In this document: piece by piece, positions 8,604-17,711 of the stretch | How positions within the stretch are numbered: the first letter of the stretch is position 1 | Layout of the letters: each line of letters begins with the position of its first letter | Source: Selenomonas ruminantium AC2024 | GTDB taxonomy: Bacteria > Bacillota > Negativicutes > Selenomonadales > Selenomonadaceae | DNA: 64,000 bases | Direction: 5' to 3' | Assembly (NCBI RefSeq): GCF_000687995.1 | Contig: NZ_JIAC01000001.1 | Location: 1,116,001-1,180,000, forward strand | Notes under the pieces: model-generated | What the model was told of the DNA's origin: nothing | Database searches by the model: none | Seen by the model: the letters and a program-made list of their open reading frames with translations, nothing else | Position numbers and translations under genes: made by a program

Positions 8604-8711
8604 AATAGGCATGGACGTTCTTTTTCTCGGCGTAATCTACGGAAAAACTAGGGGACTCAGGGATACAGGGACATCTAAATATTATTTCTTTTTAGGTAAG
8701 GGGATTATCGT

Positions 8712-9002
8712 ATGGCTTTTGAAGACAAAACACTGGTATGCAAAGAATGTGGGAAGGAATTTACGTTCACCGCTGGTGAGCAGGAATTCTACGCTGAGAA
8801 GGGGTTTGAAAACGAACCGGCACGTTGCCGCGATTGCCGTGACAAACGTCGTCGCAGTCGTGATGGCGGTGAAGCCCGTCAGATGTTCAAGGTAGTTTGC
8901 GCTGAATGTGGCAAGGAAACGGAAGTTCCGTTCGAACCGAAGAACGATCGTCCGGTATACTGCCGTGACTGCTTTAACAAAAAAAGAGGCGAAGCAATGT
9001 AA
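8712..9002 (+). CDS. Zinc-ribbon protein (CxxC-x17-CxxC type)
   Basis: A 96-residue cytoplasmic protein with two tandem zinc knuckles, CKECGKEF...CRDCRDKRRR and CAECGKETEVPF...CRDCFNKKRG, joined by a basic linker. Related short proteins are common in anaerobic Firmicutes and are thought to bind nucleic acid, but no function is established. It is a single-gene unit with its own promoter and a terminator at 9057-9093. Confidence 0.85.
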   Translation: MAFEDKTLVCKECGKEFTFTAGEQEFYAEKGFENEPARCRDCRDKRRRSRDGGEARQMFKVVCAECGKETEVPFEPKNDRPVYCRDCFNKKRGEAM

Positions 9003-9012
9003 TCATTAACAC

Positions 9013-9040
9013 TTGCAGTTTTTCTGTAGTGTGTTATACT
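9013..9040 (+). promoter_or_regulatory. Promoter upstream of the amino-acid binding protein gene
   Basis: TTGCAG (9013-9018) and TATACT (9035-9040), 16-base spacer. The strong hairpin at 9057-9093 lies between it and the gene, so only read-through transcripts would reach 9133. Confidence 0.5.
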
Positions 9041-9056
9041 TACATTGTGCGTGACG

Positions 9057-9093
9057 AGTGGAGTTTGAGCGAAACGCTCAAACTCCACTTTTG
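9057..9093 (+). terminator. Strong intrinsic terminator or attenuator
   Basis: AGTGGAGTTTGAGCG pairs perfectly with CGCTCAAACTCCACT around an AAA loop, then TTTT. It ends the zinc-ribbon transcript and also lies in the leader of the downstream binding-protein gene. Confidence 0.85.
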
Positions 9094-9132
9094 TTACATT
9101 GTAAAAATTTAATTTGAGAGTGGGGTTATTCT

Positions 9133-9912
9133 ATGAAGATGAAAAAAGTGTTATCCCTCCTGGCAGCAGGTGCATTTGCTGTCTTTGCTATGGCGGGCTG
9201 CGGCAATAGCGGTGCTCCTGCCGCTGATAAGCAGGCCAAGGTTCTGAAGGTTGGTTCCTCCATTGACTTCCCGCCGTTTGAATTCCAGGATGAAACCCAG
9301 AAGGAATATCAGGGCTTTGATATGGACCTCATCCGTGCCATCGGCAAGGAAATGGGCCGTGAAGTGGAAATTCAGAATCTGGGCTTTGATGGCCTGATTC
9401 CGGCTCTGCAGGGCAAGAGCATCGATGTGGCTATCTCCGGTATGACCATCAACGATGAACGCAAGGCAAATGTTCTGTTCTCTGACCCGTATTATCAGTC
9501 CGGTCTGACCATGGTGGTTCGTCAGGACGAAGAAGCCATCAAGAAGTTCTCTGACCTCAAGGGCAAGAAGGTAGCTGTGCAGATTGGTACCACCAGTGCT
9601 GCAGAAGTTAAGAAGCTCGAAGGCGTGACGGTTACGGAACTCAACACTCCGGCTGACTGCTTCATGGAACTCAAGGCCAAAGGCGTGGATGCCGTCGTAA
9701 ATGACCGTCCGGTAAATGATTACTTCATCACCAAGAATGCCGCACAGGGCGTCAAGGTGCTGGACGAAAAACTGACGGCTGAAGATTACGGCATTGCCAT
9801 CAATAAGGACAATGCAGAACTGCAGAAGGAAATTAACGCTGCGTTCAAGAAGCTCAAAGAAAACGGCGAATACGACAAGATTTTCGCAAAATGGTTCGGC
9901 GAGAAAAAATAA
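9133..9912 (+). CDS. Amino-acid ABC transporter, lipoprotein binding protein
   Basis: A 259-residue SBP_bac_3 protein. The N-terminus is a lipoprotein signal ending in FAMAGCGNSG, so the mature protein is anchored by Cys. The binding fold shows VGSSIDFPPFEF, GFDMDLIRAIGKEMG and VAISGMTINDERK, the pattern of the polar amino-acid (glutamine/histidine/arginine/cystine) group. The permease and ATPase follow. A terminator at 9924-9953 and a new promoter at 9958-9986 separate it from them, which would allow more binding protein than membrane subunits. Confidence 0.9.
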   Translation: MKMKKVLSLLAAGAFAVFAMAGCGNSGAPAADKQAKVLKVGSSIDFPPFEFQDETQKEYQGFDMDLIRAIGKEMGREVEIQNLGFDGLIPALQGKSIDVAISGMTINDERKANVLFSDPYYQSGLTMVVRQDEEAIKKFSDLKGKKVAVQIGTTSAAEVKKLEGVTVTELNTPADCFMELKAKGVDAVVNDRPVNDYFITKNAAQGVKVLDEKLTAEDYGIAINKDNAELQKEINAAFKKLKENGEYDKIFAKWFGEKK

Positions 9913-9923
9913 TAGTTTTTCCC

Positions 9924-9953
9924 ATAGCCTTCCCTTTCGGGAAGGCTATTTTA
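9924..9953 (+). terminator. Terminator after the binding-protein gene
   Basis: ATAGCCTTCCC pairs with GGGAAGGCTAT around TTTC, then TTT. Confidence 0.85.
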
Positions 9954-9957
9954 CAGG

Positions 9958-9986
9958 TTGACACTCTTAAAATATTGCTCTATAAT
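9958..9986 (+). promoter_or_regulatory. Promoter of the amino-acid permease genes
   Basis: Consensus TTGACA (9958-9963) and TATAAT (9981-9986), spacer 17. Confidence 0.8.
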
Positions 9987-10026
9987 TATACATGATTTAT
10001 GAATAAATATAAGCAGGGTGAAAGAT

Positions 10027-10692
10027 ATGGATTTTAATTTTGACTTGGTTGTACAGTCCTTTCCCTTGCTCCTGTTGGGAGCGGGGATAACCATCAAGAT
10101 AACGGCACTGTCTGTGGCCGTGGGTATTATTATCGGTCTCTTTATGGGCATTGCCCGCATTGGCCGTATCCGGATTTTCCGCTGGATTGCGGCGGTGTAT
10201 GTGGATTTCTTCCGAGGGACGCCGCTGCTCGTACAGATTTTCCTCGTATACTTCGCTCTGCCCTTGATGACAGGACAGAGAAGTGACCCCTATGTGGCAG
10301 CCATCAGCGCCTGCGGTTTGAACTCTGGCGCTTATGTGGCGGAGATTTTCCGCTCGGGGATTCAGTCCATTGACAAGGGGCAGATGGAAGCGGGACGTTC
10401 GCTGGGTATGACCTGGGTGCAGACCATGCGTTACATCGTTGTGCCGCAGGCCTTTAAGCGGGTTATTCCCCAGTTGGGCAATGAGTTTATCGCCCTCCTC
10501 AAAGATTCTTCGCTGGTATCGGTTATCGGCTTTGAGGAACTGACCCGCCGCGGCCAGCTCATCATTGCCAAGACCTATGCGTCGGTGGAAATCTGGACTT
10601 GTGTAGCCATCATTTACCTGATTATGACGCTGACTATTTCCCGCTTTGTGGCATTCTTGGAGTGGAGGTTTGCAAAAGATGATCGTCATTGA
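10027..10692 (+). CDS. Amino-acid ABC transporter permease
   Basis: A 221-residue inner-membrane permease of the HisM/GlnP type. Hydrophobic helices begin at [20 protein letters not shown], the [13 protein letters not shown] segment is diagnostic of polar amino-acid permeases, and the ATPase-contact EAA loop reads [25 protein letters not shown] 10027 is preferred over an in-frame GTG at 10018, because the AGGGTGAAAG region serves as ribosome site. It overlaps the ATPase gene by 14 bases. Confidence 0.93.
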   Translation: MDFNFDLVVQSFPLLLLGAGITIKITALSVAVGIIIGLFMGIARIGRIRIFRWIAAVYVDFFRGTPLLVQIFLVYFALPLMTGQRSDPYVAAISACGLNSGAYVAEIFRSGIQSIDKGQMEAGRSLGMTWVQTMRYIVVPQAFKRVIPQLGNEFIALLKDSSLVSVIGFEELTRRGQLIIAKTYASVEIWTCVAIIYLIMTLTISRFVAFLEWRFAKDDRH

Positions 10693-11398
10693 AAATTTAC
10701 ATAAGGCCTTTGGCAAGGTGGAAGTCCTCAAAGGTGTCAATCTCCATATCAAACCAAAGGAAGTCGTGGCGCTTATCGGCCCGTCCGGTTCCGGCAAGAG
10801 CACCTTGCTGCGCTGCATGAACTATCTGGAAGAACCCACCAGCGGCAAGGTGACGGTGGACGGCACACCGCTCGACGGGGAAACCAACATCAATAAAGTC
10901 CGGGAAGAAGTCGGCATGGTGTTCCAGCGTTTCAATCTGTTCCCGCATATGACGGCACTGGAAAATATTATGCTGGCGCCCATGAAGGTCAAAAAAATCA
11001 GCCAGGCTGAGGCGAAGAAGAAAGCCGAGGAACTATTGGCACGGGTCGGCTTGGCAGATAAAGCCAATAATTATCCCAGTCAGCTTTCCGGCGGTCAGCA
11101 GCAGCGTGTGGCCATTGCCCGCGCATTGGCTATGGAACCCAAGGTCATGCTCTTTGATGAACCGACTTCAGCTCTTGACCCGGAAATGGTCGGCGAGGTT
11201 CTGGATGTTATGCGTTCTCTGGCCAAGGAAGGCATGACCATGGCCATTGTGACGCACGAAATGGGCTTTGCCCGGGAAGTGGCCGACCGGGTTCTCTTCA
11301 TTGACGGTGGCGGCATCTTAGAACAGGGTACACCGGAAGAACTCTTTGCACATCCTCAGCAGGAACGTACCAAGAGTTTCCTCTCCAAAGTGTTGTAA
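10679..11398 (+). CDS. Amino-acid ABC transporter ATP-binding protein
   Basis: A 239-residue GlnQ/HisP-type ATPase. It shows Walker [11 protein letters not shown]-loop [13 protein letters not shown], signature [15 protein letters not shown], Walker [15 protein letters not shown] and the switch histidine in IVTHEMGFA. The start ATG at 10679 follows GGAGG and begins [12 protein letters not shown]. It drives uptake together with the two preceding gene products; the substrate is probably a polar amino acid, not resolved further. Confidence 0.95.
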   Translation: MIVIENLHKAFGKVEVLKGVNLHIKPKEVVALIGPSGSGKSTLLRCMNYLEEPTSGKVTVDGTPLDGETNINKVREEVGMVFQRFNLFPHMTALENIMLAPMKVKKISQAEAKKKAEELLARVGLADKANNYPSQLSGGQQQRVAIARALAMEPKVMLFDEPTSALDPEMVGEVLDVMRSLAKEGMTMAIVTHEMGFAREVADRVLFIDGGGILEQGTPEELFAHPQQERTKSFLSKVL

Positions 11399-11439
11399 AA
11401 GTGTAAAAGGGTAAAACTGTATACACATATAAGAAAAGA

Positions 11440-11468
11440 TTGACAATTCAATAACTAACAATTATAAT
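11440..11468 (+). promoter_or_regulatory. Promoter of the cold-shock gene
   Basis: TTGACA (11440-11445) and TATAAT (11463-11468), spacer 17. The leader to the start codon is about 50 bases. Confidence 0.75.
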
Positions 11469-11527
11469 TGTTATTGGGTCGTCAAAGAATTGTAGGCGAC
11501 AGGTTTTAAGCAACAGGAGGAATCTCA

Positions 11528-11728
11528 ATGGTTGGTAAAGTTAAATGGTTCAGCGCTGAAAAAGGTTATGGCTTCATTGCCCGCGAGGATGGGGACGATG
11601 TATTCGTACATTTTTCCGCTATCAATGACGAAGGCTTCAAGACTCTGAACGAAGGTCAGGAAGTTGAATTTGACATCGTGGAAGGTGCCCGCGGTCCGCA
11701 GGCTTCCAATGTCAGCAAAACGGCATAA
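11528..11728 (+). CDS. Cold-shock domain protein (CspA family)
   Basis: A 66-residue single CSD protein that binds single-stranded RNA and DNA. RNP1 is KGYGFIARE and RNP2 is DVFVHFSAI; the start is [27 protein letters not shown] is the ribosome site. It is monocistronic, flanked by its own promoter and the terminator at 11747-11775. Confidence 0.97.
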   Translation: MVGKVKWFSAEKGYGFIAREDGDDVFVHFSAINDEGFKTLNEGQEVEFDIVEGARGPQASNVSKTA

Positions 11729-11746
11729 TTAATTTTATAGCGAATT

Positions 11747-11775
11747 AAGCCTTCCCAAACGGGAGGGCTTTTTTA
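11747..11775 (+). terminator. Terminator after the cold-shock gene
   Basis: AAGCCTTCCC pairs with GGGAGGGCTT around AAAC, then TTTT. Confidence 0.85.
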
Positions 11776-11903
11776 TATTTTCTTTACAATAAAAGAAGGG
11801 TTTTGCATACAAGCGGCGAATACTGTATATAGAACCAAATAAGTTGTTGCTAGTTAATCCGCAGGCAACGTCCTGTGGCAGTATAAGAAAGGGGATGTGT
11901 CAT

Positions 11904-12446
11904 ATGGCAACATTCACTGTAAGAGGCAAGAACATCGAGATCACTCCTTCCCTGCGCGAGTATGTGGAAAAACGTGTAGGCAAAGTCACCAAGTATTTCG
12001 AAAACGTTGGTGATATTTCGGTTCTCTTAACCGTATCGAAGGGGCGTCACATCGTCGAGGTTACGGTGCCCGTACAGAATGGCATTTTGCTTCGCGGCGA
12101 AGAGGCCACGATGGATATGTACACGTCAATTGACTTAGTGGTGGAAAAACTGGAGCGCCAGATTCATAAACAGAAAACGAAACTGGCTCGCCGTTTCCGT
12201 GGCGGCGGCTTCAAGGCCGAAGCCCTCAAGACGCCCCCTGTTGAAGGGCCGGCAGATGATGAGGAATATCAGGTCGTGAAGACCAAACGCTTCGTGGTAA
12301 AACCCATGGACGTACAGGAAGCCATCATGCAGATGAATCTCCTGAACCACAACTTCTTCGTCTTCCGCAACTCCCAGACGGAAGATGTGCAGGTGGTCTA
12401 CAAGCGCACCGATGGCAATTACGGGCTGATTGAGTCCGGTAACTGA
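11904..12446 (+). CDS. hpf: Ribosome hibernation promoting factor, long form
   Basis: A 180-residue protein that pairs 70S ribosomes into inactive dimers in stationary phase. The N-terminal S30AE domain begins MATFTVRGKNIEITPSLREY. A basic linker (KQKTKLARRFRGG) leads to the C-terminal dimerisation domain (VVKTKRFVVKPMDVQEAIMQ...HNFFVFRNSQTEDVQVVYKR). ATG 11904 follows GAAAGGGG; an in-frame TTG at 11844 adds residues outside the family. A terminator is at 12459-12500. Confidence 0.96.
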   Translation: MATFTVRGKNIEITPSLREYVEKRVGKVTKYFENVGDISVLLTVSKGRHIVEVTVPVQNGILLRGEEATMDMYTSIDLVVEKLERQIHKQKTKLARRFRGGGFKAEALKTPPVEGPADDEEYQVVKTKRFVVKPMDVQEAIMQMNLLNHNFFVFRNSQTEDVQVVYKRTDGNYGLIESGN

Positions 12447-12458
12447 GCATTTACAAGG

Positions 12459-12500
12459 CTGTGAGCAAAATGAGCAATCGTTTTGCTCACAGTTTTTTTA
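12459..12500 (+). terminator. Terminator after hpf
   Basis: CTGTGAGCAAAA pairs perfectly with TTTTGCTCACAG, followed by seven T. From here to the chemoreceptor start (about 230 bases) the sequence is AT-rich, and I see no gene or clear promoter. Confidence 0.9.
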
Positions 12501-12730
12501 TTCTGCAAGCATGAAAAATAATTTTTTGTCGCGAAATAGTAAAACAAAAATTTACTGCCACAGCTTTTACGTCATCAGGAAGGACAGGCTTATTTTTGTG
12601 CGTTCTGCATCGCTTATTTTTAGAAAATTTTTAGTCTTTGAAAGGATTTGCGAATTGAGCGTAGAAGTATTAAGGCACGGGAAATTGTGATTTGAGAAAA
12701 TCCAATATAAGGAAGAGAGGATGGTCATGT

Positions 12731-14710
12731 ATGGGGATTAAACAAAAATTCACGGTACTAGCCGGAATTATCGGTGTGTTATTGGCGGTGGTTTCCATTA
12801 TTGGCTTTTACACAGCGGATAGCAATCTGGAGAAGGCTGTGGAGCAGGAATTAACCGCTACCATGGGAGATGCAGCTTCCCAAATGGATGGCTGGCTGCA
12901 GGCAAAAGGGAGATCCGCCCAGTATGCGGCAGATTTGCTGACGGAGTTCAATGGGGACGAAACCCGAACCAAGAGCATTGCTTCTCTGGCTATCGGTGCT
13001 TCGGATAAAGAAATTCTTGACATCAATGTGGGCATGGAGGATGGTTATTTTGCTTCCTACCGCACCCAGAACAAGAGCACAGGGACTCTTGATCCGCGTA
13101 CTCGTCCTTGGTACAACGATGCGAAGAAGGCTGGCAAGATGGTCTTTACCGATCCCTATGTAGACAAGAATACGGGGAAACTGGTGGTTTCAGCGGTGGC
13201 GCCTTTCAAGGCTAACGGCCAGTTTGCAGGAGCCATCTGTACGGATATTGACCTGGCTGTAGTGGATGCGCAGGTGGATAAGCTGAAATACCACGGCGAA
13301 GCTGGTATGGCAACTGTTGCGGATAAGACGGGCATGATTCTGGGAATTGGTACAGATGAGGCTATTGGCTCCAAGTTTCAGGATTTGCCAGGAATTGGCA
13401 GTCATTTTGAAGAAATGCTGAAAGCTGGCAAGGGTGTATTTGTCTTTGACAACCCCCGGGATGGCAAAATGATTTGTGGCTATACCGTGGTACCTAGCAC
13501 GGGCTGGCTCTTTGCCATGAGCGTCCCCTATGATTATGTATTTGCCGCTGTCAGCAGCTTGAAGATTGTCTATGCCGTGTTGACCTTGGTAGGTTTGGCG
13601 TTGGTACTGGTGGTTTGCTTTGCCTTTGCGGGCCGCATTACCAATCCGATTGTGGCGCTGGAAGCTAATGCCCGCGAACTGGCCAATGGCAATCTGTCCC
13701 AGAAGAATCTGGAGGTTACTTCCCGCGATGAAATCGGCTCTTTGACGCAGGCCTTTAATACCATGAGTGACAATCTGCGCAACCTTATCCGGCAGATGGC
13801 CACGACTTCGGAGCAGGTGGCTGCATCCTCCGAAGAACTTACGGCTAACGCCCAGCAGTCGGCAGATGCATCCGTGCATGTTGCCGAAACGGTGGGGGAT
13901 GTTGTGGGCAATGTGGCCCAGCAGCTCAGTGATATCGGCAGTGCCAAGGAAAGCGTGGATGGCGTTTATCACGATATTGCGGAAATGTCCGCCAAGGCTA
14001 AGCATGTAACGACCGCTTCCAACCAGACGGCAGAAGCTGCCAAGAAGGGCGCCGATTTGATGGAAGAAGCCATCAAGAAGATGGGCGCTATCGAGCAGAG
14101 TGTTCTTTCTTCCTCGGAAGTCGTCAGGACGCTGGGCGAAAGTTCTCAGCAGATTGGCCAGATTGTGGAGGCGATTTCCTCCATTGCTCAGCAGACGAAC
14201 CTCCTCTCCCTCAATGCAGCCATTGAAGCTGCTCGTGCCGGTGAGCAGGGACGCGGCTTTGCAGTCGTAGCAGAAGAAGTCCGCAAGCTGGCGGCTGAAT
14301 CCCAGGAATCGGCAGAACAGATTAAAGAACGCATTGCTTCCATTCAGAATGAAACGGCTCGGGCTGTGGAATCCATGCAGAGCGGTACCGAAGAGGTGAC
14401 TTTGGGAACCAAGGCCATTCGGGATGTAGGCGAGCAGTTCGAAGACATTATGAGCAAGGTGGATTCTATCAATGTGCAGATGGAAGAAATCAATGGTGCA
14501 GTATCGCAGGTTTCCACTGGTGCCGAGCAGATTGTGACGGCAGTGGATGCCATTGACAGCGTAAGCAACAAGACTTCCGACAGCATGCAGACCATTTCTT
14601 CGGCAACAGAAGAACAGTCTGCATCGAACGAAGAGATTGCAGCCGCTTCGCAGGCGTTGGCTAATCTGGCGAACAAGATGCAGGAGGCTGTCGGCAAGTT
14701 CCGGCTTTAA
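12731..14710 (+). CDS. Methyl-accepting chemotaxis protein with dCache sensor
   Basis: A 659-residue membrane chemoreceptor. A first transmembrane helix lies at about 9-29, a periplasmic dCache-type ligand domain at about 35-270 ([21 protein letters not shown] is typical), and a second helix near 278-302 ([20 protein letters not shown]). HAMP follows, then a long signalling coiled coil with the conserved tip [20 protein letters not shown] near residue 485. ATG 12731 sits 9 bases after AGAGAGG; an upstream in-frame start would add a charged tail ahead of the first helix. It converges on a cheB gene with a shared terminator. The ligand is unknown. Confidence 0.95.
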   Translation: MGIKQKFTVLAGIIGVLLAVVSIIGFYTADSNLEKAVEQELTATMGDAASQMDGWLQAKGRSAQYAADLLTEFNGDETRTKSIASLAIGASDKEILDINVGMEDGYFASYRTQNKSTGTLDPRTRPWYNDAKKAGKMVFTDPYVDKNTGKLVVSAVAPFKANGQFAGAICTDIDLAVVDAQVDKLKYHGEAGMATVADKTGMILGIGTDEAIGSKFQDLPGIGSHFEEMLKAGKGVFVFDNPRDGKMICGYTVVPSTGWLFAMSVPYDYVFAAVSSLKIVYAVLTLVGLALVLVVCFAFAGRITNPIVALEANARELANGNLSQKNLEVTSRDEIGSLTQAFNTMSDNLRNLIRQMATTSEQVAASSEELTANAQQSADASVHVAETVGDVVGNVAQQLSDIGSAKESVDGVYHDIAEMSAKAKHVTTASNQTAEAAKKGADLMEEAIKKMGAIEQSVLSSSEVVRTLGESSQQIGQIVEAISSIAQQTNLLSLNAAIEAARAGEQGRGFAVVAEEVRKLAAESQESAEQIKERIASIQNETARAVESMQSGTEEVTLGTKAIRDVGEQFEDIMSKVDSINVQMEEINGAVSQVSTGAEQIVTAVDAIDSVSNKTSDSMQTISSATEEQSASNEEIAAASQALANLANKMQEAVGKFRL

Positions 14711-14733
14711 GAAATTCATAGGCACAATAAAGG

Positions 14734-14762
14734 AAGGCGGTGACCATGTGGTCACCGCCTTT
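14734..14762. terminator. Bidirectional terminator between the chemoreceptor and cheB genes
   Basis: AAGGCGGTGACC pairs with GGTCACCGCCTT, with T-rich sequence on both sides of the stem depending on strand. Confidence 0.85.
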
Positions 14763-14790
14763 AGTGTACGTTTTATTGATTTTTGACAAG

Positions 14791-15906
14791 TCAACGGACG
14801 AGTTTATAAATGGCCTGCGGGATGCTGGAAAGGGGCAGCTGCTGCTGTACGGCGCCCAACTCAAAAGCGGATTTAGGCATGCCGTAGACAACGGAGCTGG
14901 CGGCATCCTGTCCGATGGTGGGCGAACCCAGCTGACGCATTTTAAGCAGGCCGGCAGCACCGTCTTTGCCGATGCCGGTAAGGATGATGCCCATGGCATG
15001 GTTCCCTGCCACATCCGCCACGCTGTCGAAGAGTACATCTACCGATGGGCAGACACTGTGCACTGGCGGTCCGGGCTTGCATTCGAGCATATAGCGGGTG
15101 CCCATGCGGGAGATGGTCATATGCTTGGCTCCCGGCGCAATGTAGACGTGATTGGGCAGTACCACATCCCCGCTGACCGCTTCCTTTACGGAAAGATGAC
15201 ATTCCGTGTTCAGGCGCTCGGCAAAGAGGCGGGAGAACATGGGGGGAATGTGCTGGACAATGACAATGCCCGGCAGAGGCGGCTGCAGCTGGGTGAGAAT
15301 TGACGATAAGGCTTCTGTTCCGCCAGTAGAGGCGCCGATGGCAATGAGGTCAATCTGCGCCGCGTTGGGCGGTGGTGTTATGCTGCTGGTAATGGGGCAG
15401 GGCACTGGTTTCGGTGGTGCTGGCGGCTGTGCAGGCTTGGAGGCCTGCCAGATTTCTTTTGTCACTACAGCACCGCTGCCAATGTCAGACGGCCGGCTAT
15501 TGGCACGGTCCGCTTTCCCTTGAGAAACCAGCAGGGCACTGACCAGCTGCTCAAAGAAGGGTTCCATGGGCTGGCCCGTGGAAGGCTTTTTCAGGTACTG
15601 GGCAGCTCCCAGGAATTGGGCTGCCCTTTGGCCGCTTTCCAAGATTCCATAAGTCACAACGGGAGCCGCGGGAAAGGTTTTAATCAGCAGAGGCAGAAAC
15701 TTTTCCTGTTTTACCAATAAGGAAGATAAGGCAAAGTTCAGCACAATGATGGTGGGCTTGAAAACAGCCAGTTTGCTCAGTGCCTCAGCAGGCTGGCCGG
15801 CACGTTCCACCAGACTTCCGGCGGGCAGCCTTTTGGTCAGCTCCTGCAATAAGGTATTCTGAAACATTATGGAGTTGTCAATGACGAATACCCTCAAATT
15901 ATGCAT
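14791..15906 (-). CDS. cheB: CheB-type chemoreceptor methylesterase with degenerate receiver
   Basis: A 371-residue protein-glutamate methylesterase. The C-terminal domain has the catalytic triad in context: GASTGGTEAL (Ser), VQHIPPMF (His) and LTGIGKDGAAGLL (Asp). The N-terminal receiver-like domain is degenerate: the acidic pair reads VIDNS instead of DDS, and the phosphorylation site reads IIVLNFALS, with Asn for Asp. Conventional CheA phosphorylation is therefore unlikely. The linker is Pro-rich (SKPAQPPAPPKPVPCP). ATG 15906 follows GGAGGAG; an in-frame TTG at 15918 overlaps that site. It probably demethylates the adjacent convergent chemoreceptor among others. Confidence 0.9.
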   Translation of the reverse strand: MHNLRVFVIDNSIMFQNTLLQELTKRLPAGSLVERAGQPAEALSKLAVFKPTIIVLNFALSSLLVKQEKFLPLLIKTFPAAPVVTYGILESGQRAAQFLGAAQYLKKPSTGQPMEPFFEQLVSALLVSQGKADRANSRPSDIGSGAVVTKEIWQASKPAQPPAPPKPVPCPITSSITPPPNAAQIDLIAIGASTGGTEALSSILTQLQPPLPGIVIVQHIPPMFSRLFAERLNTECHLSVKEAVSGDVVLPNHVYIAPGAKHMTISRMGTRYMLECKPGPPVHSVCPSVDVLFDSVADVAGNHAMGIILTGIGKDGAAGLLKMRQLGSPTIGQDAASSVVYGMPKSAFELGAVQQQLPLSSIPQAIYKLVR

Positions 15907-16049
15907 AAGCTCCTCCAAGTCAGGCTTACGTACTTACAGTTATTACTTTACTATATAATTGTAACATAAAATCCTGCTCGCAGGTAGCAGAATATGGAGG
16001 AGAAGCGTTTTTTGCGGGCATTTTTTATGATTGCTAATTTTCTAACAAA

Positions 16050-16078
16050 TTGACATATGTCCTAATATTTGCTATGCT
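16050..16078 (+). promoter_or_regulatory. Promoter of the purine riboswitch-permease unit
   Basis: TTGACA (16050-16055) and TATGCT (16073-16078), spacer 17, ending 12 bases before the riboswitch P1 stem. Confidence 0.75.
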
Positions 16079-16090
16079 AGTACCGTTAAT

Positions 16091-16190
16091 TTCTTGTATA
16101 AGCCCGCTGATAGGGTGCGGGCGTTTCTACAGGCAGCCGTAAACTGTCACAGTCTACAAGAAGAAGCAGGGAGTTTTTTGCTTCTTTTTT
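16091..16190 (+). promoter_or_regulatory. Purine (guanine-type) riboswitch with terminator
   Basis: The P1 stem TTCTTGTA (16091-16098) pairs with TACAAGAA (16155-16162). P2 is GCCCGC/GCGGGC, the core GTTTCTAC is present, and P3 is GGCAG/CTGTC enclosing the diagnostic loop CCGTAAA. The ligand-reading segment is GTCTA, with C at the position that selects guanine or hypoxanthine. The terminator AAGAAGCA/TGCTTCTT plus T run (16161-16190) shares bases with the 3' side of P1, so ligand binding should change termination. It precedes a purine permease gene. Confidence 0.9.
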
Positions 16191-16248
16191 CTTGACTGGT
16201 GCAGAGTTTTTGTTTGACCTGTGGAGAAAGAGGAGGCTATTATTTTTT

Positions 16249-17580
16249 ATGCAAGCACAAGCAAGTCAGTCTTTCCTAGAGCGCTTCTTTAAGCTCTCGG
16301 AAAAGGGAACCACGGTACGCACGGAAGTCATCGCTGGTTTCACCACCTTTATCGCTTTGGCCTACATCATGTTCGTCAATCCGAACATTCTGGCCGATGC
16401 CGGTGTGCCCAAGGAAGCGGCCATTGCTTCCACCATTTGGATTGCAGCGCTGTCCACACTTATGATGGGCGTATTCGCCAACTATCCGGTAGCCTTGGCA
16501 CCGGGCATGGGCTTAAATGCGTTTTTTGCTTATTATGTCTGCGGCGTTTTAGGCCTGCATTGGACGGTTGCTCTGGGCGCCGTTTTCTTCTCTGGTTTGC
16601 TGTTTTTAATTCTGACCATCAGCCATGTGCGTCAGGCCATCATCAACGCTGTGCCGCAGAATCTGCGCGTGGCTATCGGCGTGGGTATCGGTCTGTTTAT
16701 CGCCTTTATCGGTCTTAAGGGCACGGGACTTATCGTCAGTGACCCGGCCACGTTCATCACGCTGGGCAGTGTAACGAAGCCGGAAACGGCCATGTCCCTG
16801 TTCGGCCTCGTACTCACCGGCGTATTGATGGCCCGTGATGTGCAGGGCTCCATTCTTATCGGTATCATTGCCACCACGGTTCTTTCCATGGTGCTGGGCT
16901 ACTCCCCGGTACCGGCAAGTTTTGCTGATGTAGTCAGCACCAGCCTGCCCCATATGGGTGAAACCTTCGGCAAGCTCGACATCATGGGGGCCTGGAACTA
17001 CGGCATCCTGTCCATTATCTTCACCTTTACGGTCGTGGAACTCTTCGATAACATGGGTACGCTGATTGGCCTGACCGCCAAAGCCAAGCTCGTGAAAGAA
17101 AATGGCGAGATTGAAAACCTCGACCGCGCGCTGAACACCGACGCTGTGGGTACGATTTTCTCCGCAGTATTCGGTACTTCCACGGTAACTTCCTACATTG
17201 AAAGTGCTGCTGGTATCGCCGCTGGCGGTAAGACGGGTCTGACGGCTGTAACGGTAGCTGTGCTGTTTTTGGTATCGCTGCTGTTTGCTCCGCTGATTGG
17301 TCTGGTGCCGGGTTATGCTACGGCTCCGCCGCTTATCCTCGTTGGTGCGCTGATGATGTCTGAAGTAGGCAAGGTAAACTTCGCTGACTTCACTGACGGT
17401 CTGCCCGCCTTCCTGACCATCATCATGATGCCCATGACTTCTTCCATCGCTAACGGTTTTGCCTTCGGTTTCATCAGCTATGCTTTCATGAAATCCCTGT
17501 CCGGCAAGGCCAAGGAAGTCAGCCCCATCATGTGGCTGGTAAGCATTGCCTTTATGGTGAATCTCTTTATGCGTTCTTAA
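16249..17580 (+). CDS. pbuG: Hypoxanthine/guanine permease, AzgA (PbuG) family
   Basis: A 443-residue inner-membrane nucleobase transporter of the NCS2/AzgA branch. Family marks are EVIAGFTTFIALAYIMFVNP, the pore segment APGMGLNAFFAY, and FTVVELFDNMGTLIGLTAKA. About 12-14 hydrophobic segments are present. The purine riboswitch immediately upstream supports purine as substrate and predicts repression when guanine or hypoxanthine is plentiful. ATG 16249 follows GAGGAGG. A terminator follows at 17593-17623. Confidence 0.93.
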   Translation: MQAQASQSFLERFFKLSEKGTTVRTEVIAGFTTFIALAYIMFVNPNILADAGVPKEAAIASTIWIAALSTLMMGVFANYPVALAPGMGLNAFFAYYVCGVLGLHWTVALGAVFFSGLLFLILTISHVRQAIINAVPQNLRVAIGVGIGLFIAFIGLKGTGLIVSDPATFITLGSVTKPETAMSLFGLVLTGVLMARDVQGSILIGIIATTVLSMVLGYSPVPASFADVVSTSLPHMGETFGKLDIMGAWNYGILSIIFTFTVVELFDNMGTLIGLTAKAKLVKENGEIENLDRALNTDAVGTIFSAVFGTSTVTSYIESAAGIAAGGKTGLTAVTVAVLFLVSLLFAPLIGLVPGYATAPPLILVGALMMSEVGKVNFADFTDGLPAFLTIIMMPMTSSIANGFAFGFISYAFMKSLSGKAKEVSPIMWLVSIAFMVNLFMRS

Positions 17581-17592
17581 TGGCAGTAACAG

Positions 17593-17623
17593 AGCCCTCC
17601 CGGGAAAGGGGAGGGCTTTTTCT
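17593..17623 (+). terminator. Terminator after the purine permease gene
   Basis: GCCCTCCC pairs with GGGAGGGC, followed by TTTTTC. Confidence 0.85.
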
Positions 17624-17629
17624 TTGCCC

Positions 17630-17658
17630 TTGCAATTTCATAAAAAAGACATTACAAT
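17630..17658 (+). promoter_or_regulatory. Promoter of the MetF-like/NfnAB genes
   Basis: TTGCAA (17630-17635) and TACAAT (17653-17658), spacer 17. Confidence 0.65.
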
Positions 17659-17711
17659 AGTATTCATGCAGCTTATGCTTTACAAATTAACAGATAGTCT
17701 GGAGGCAGCCT

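Noticed and set aside
13190-14794. 534-residue open frame opposite the chemoreceptor gene
   Set aside because: Shadow of the MCP signalling region; composition unlike a real protein.
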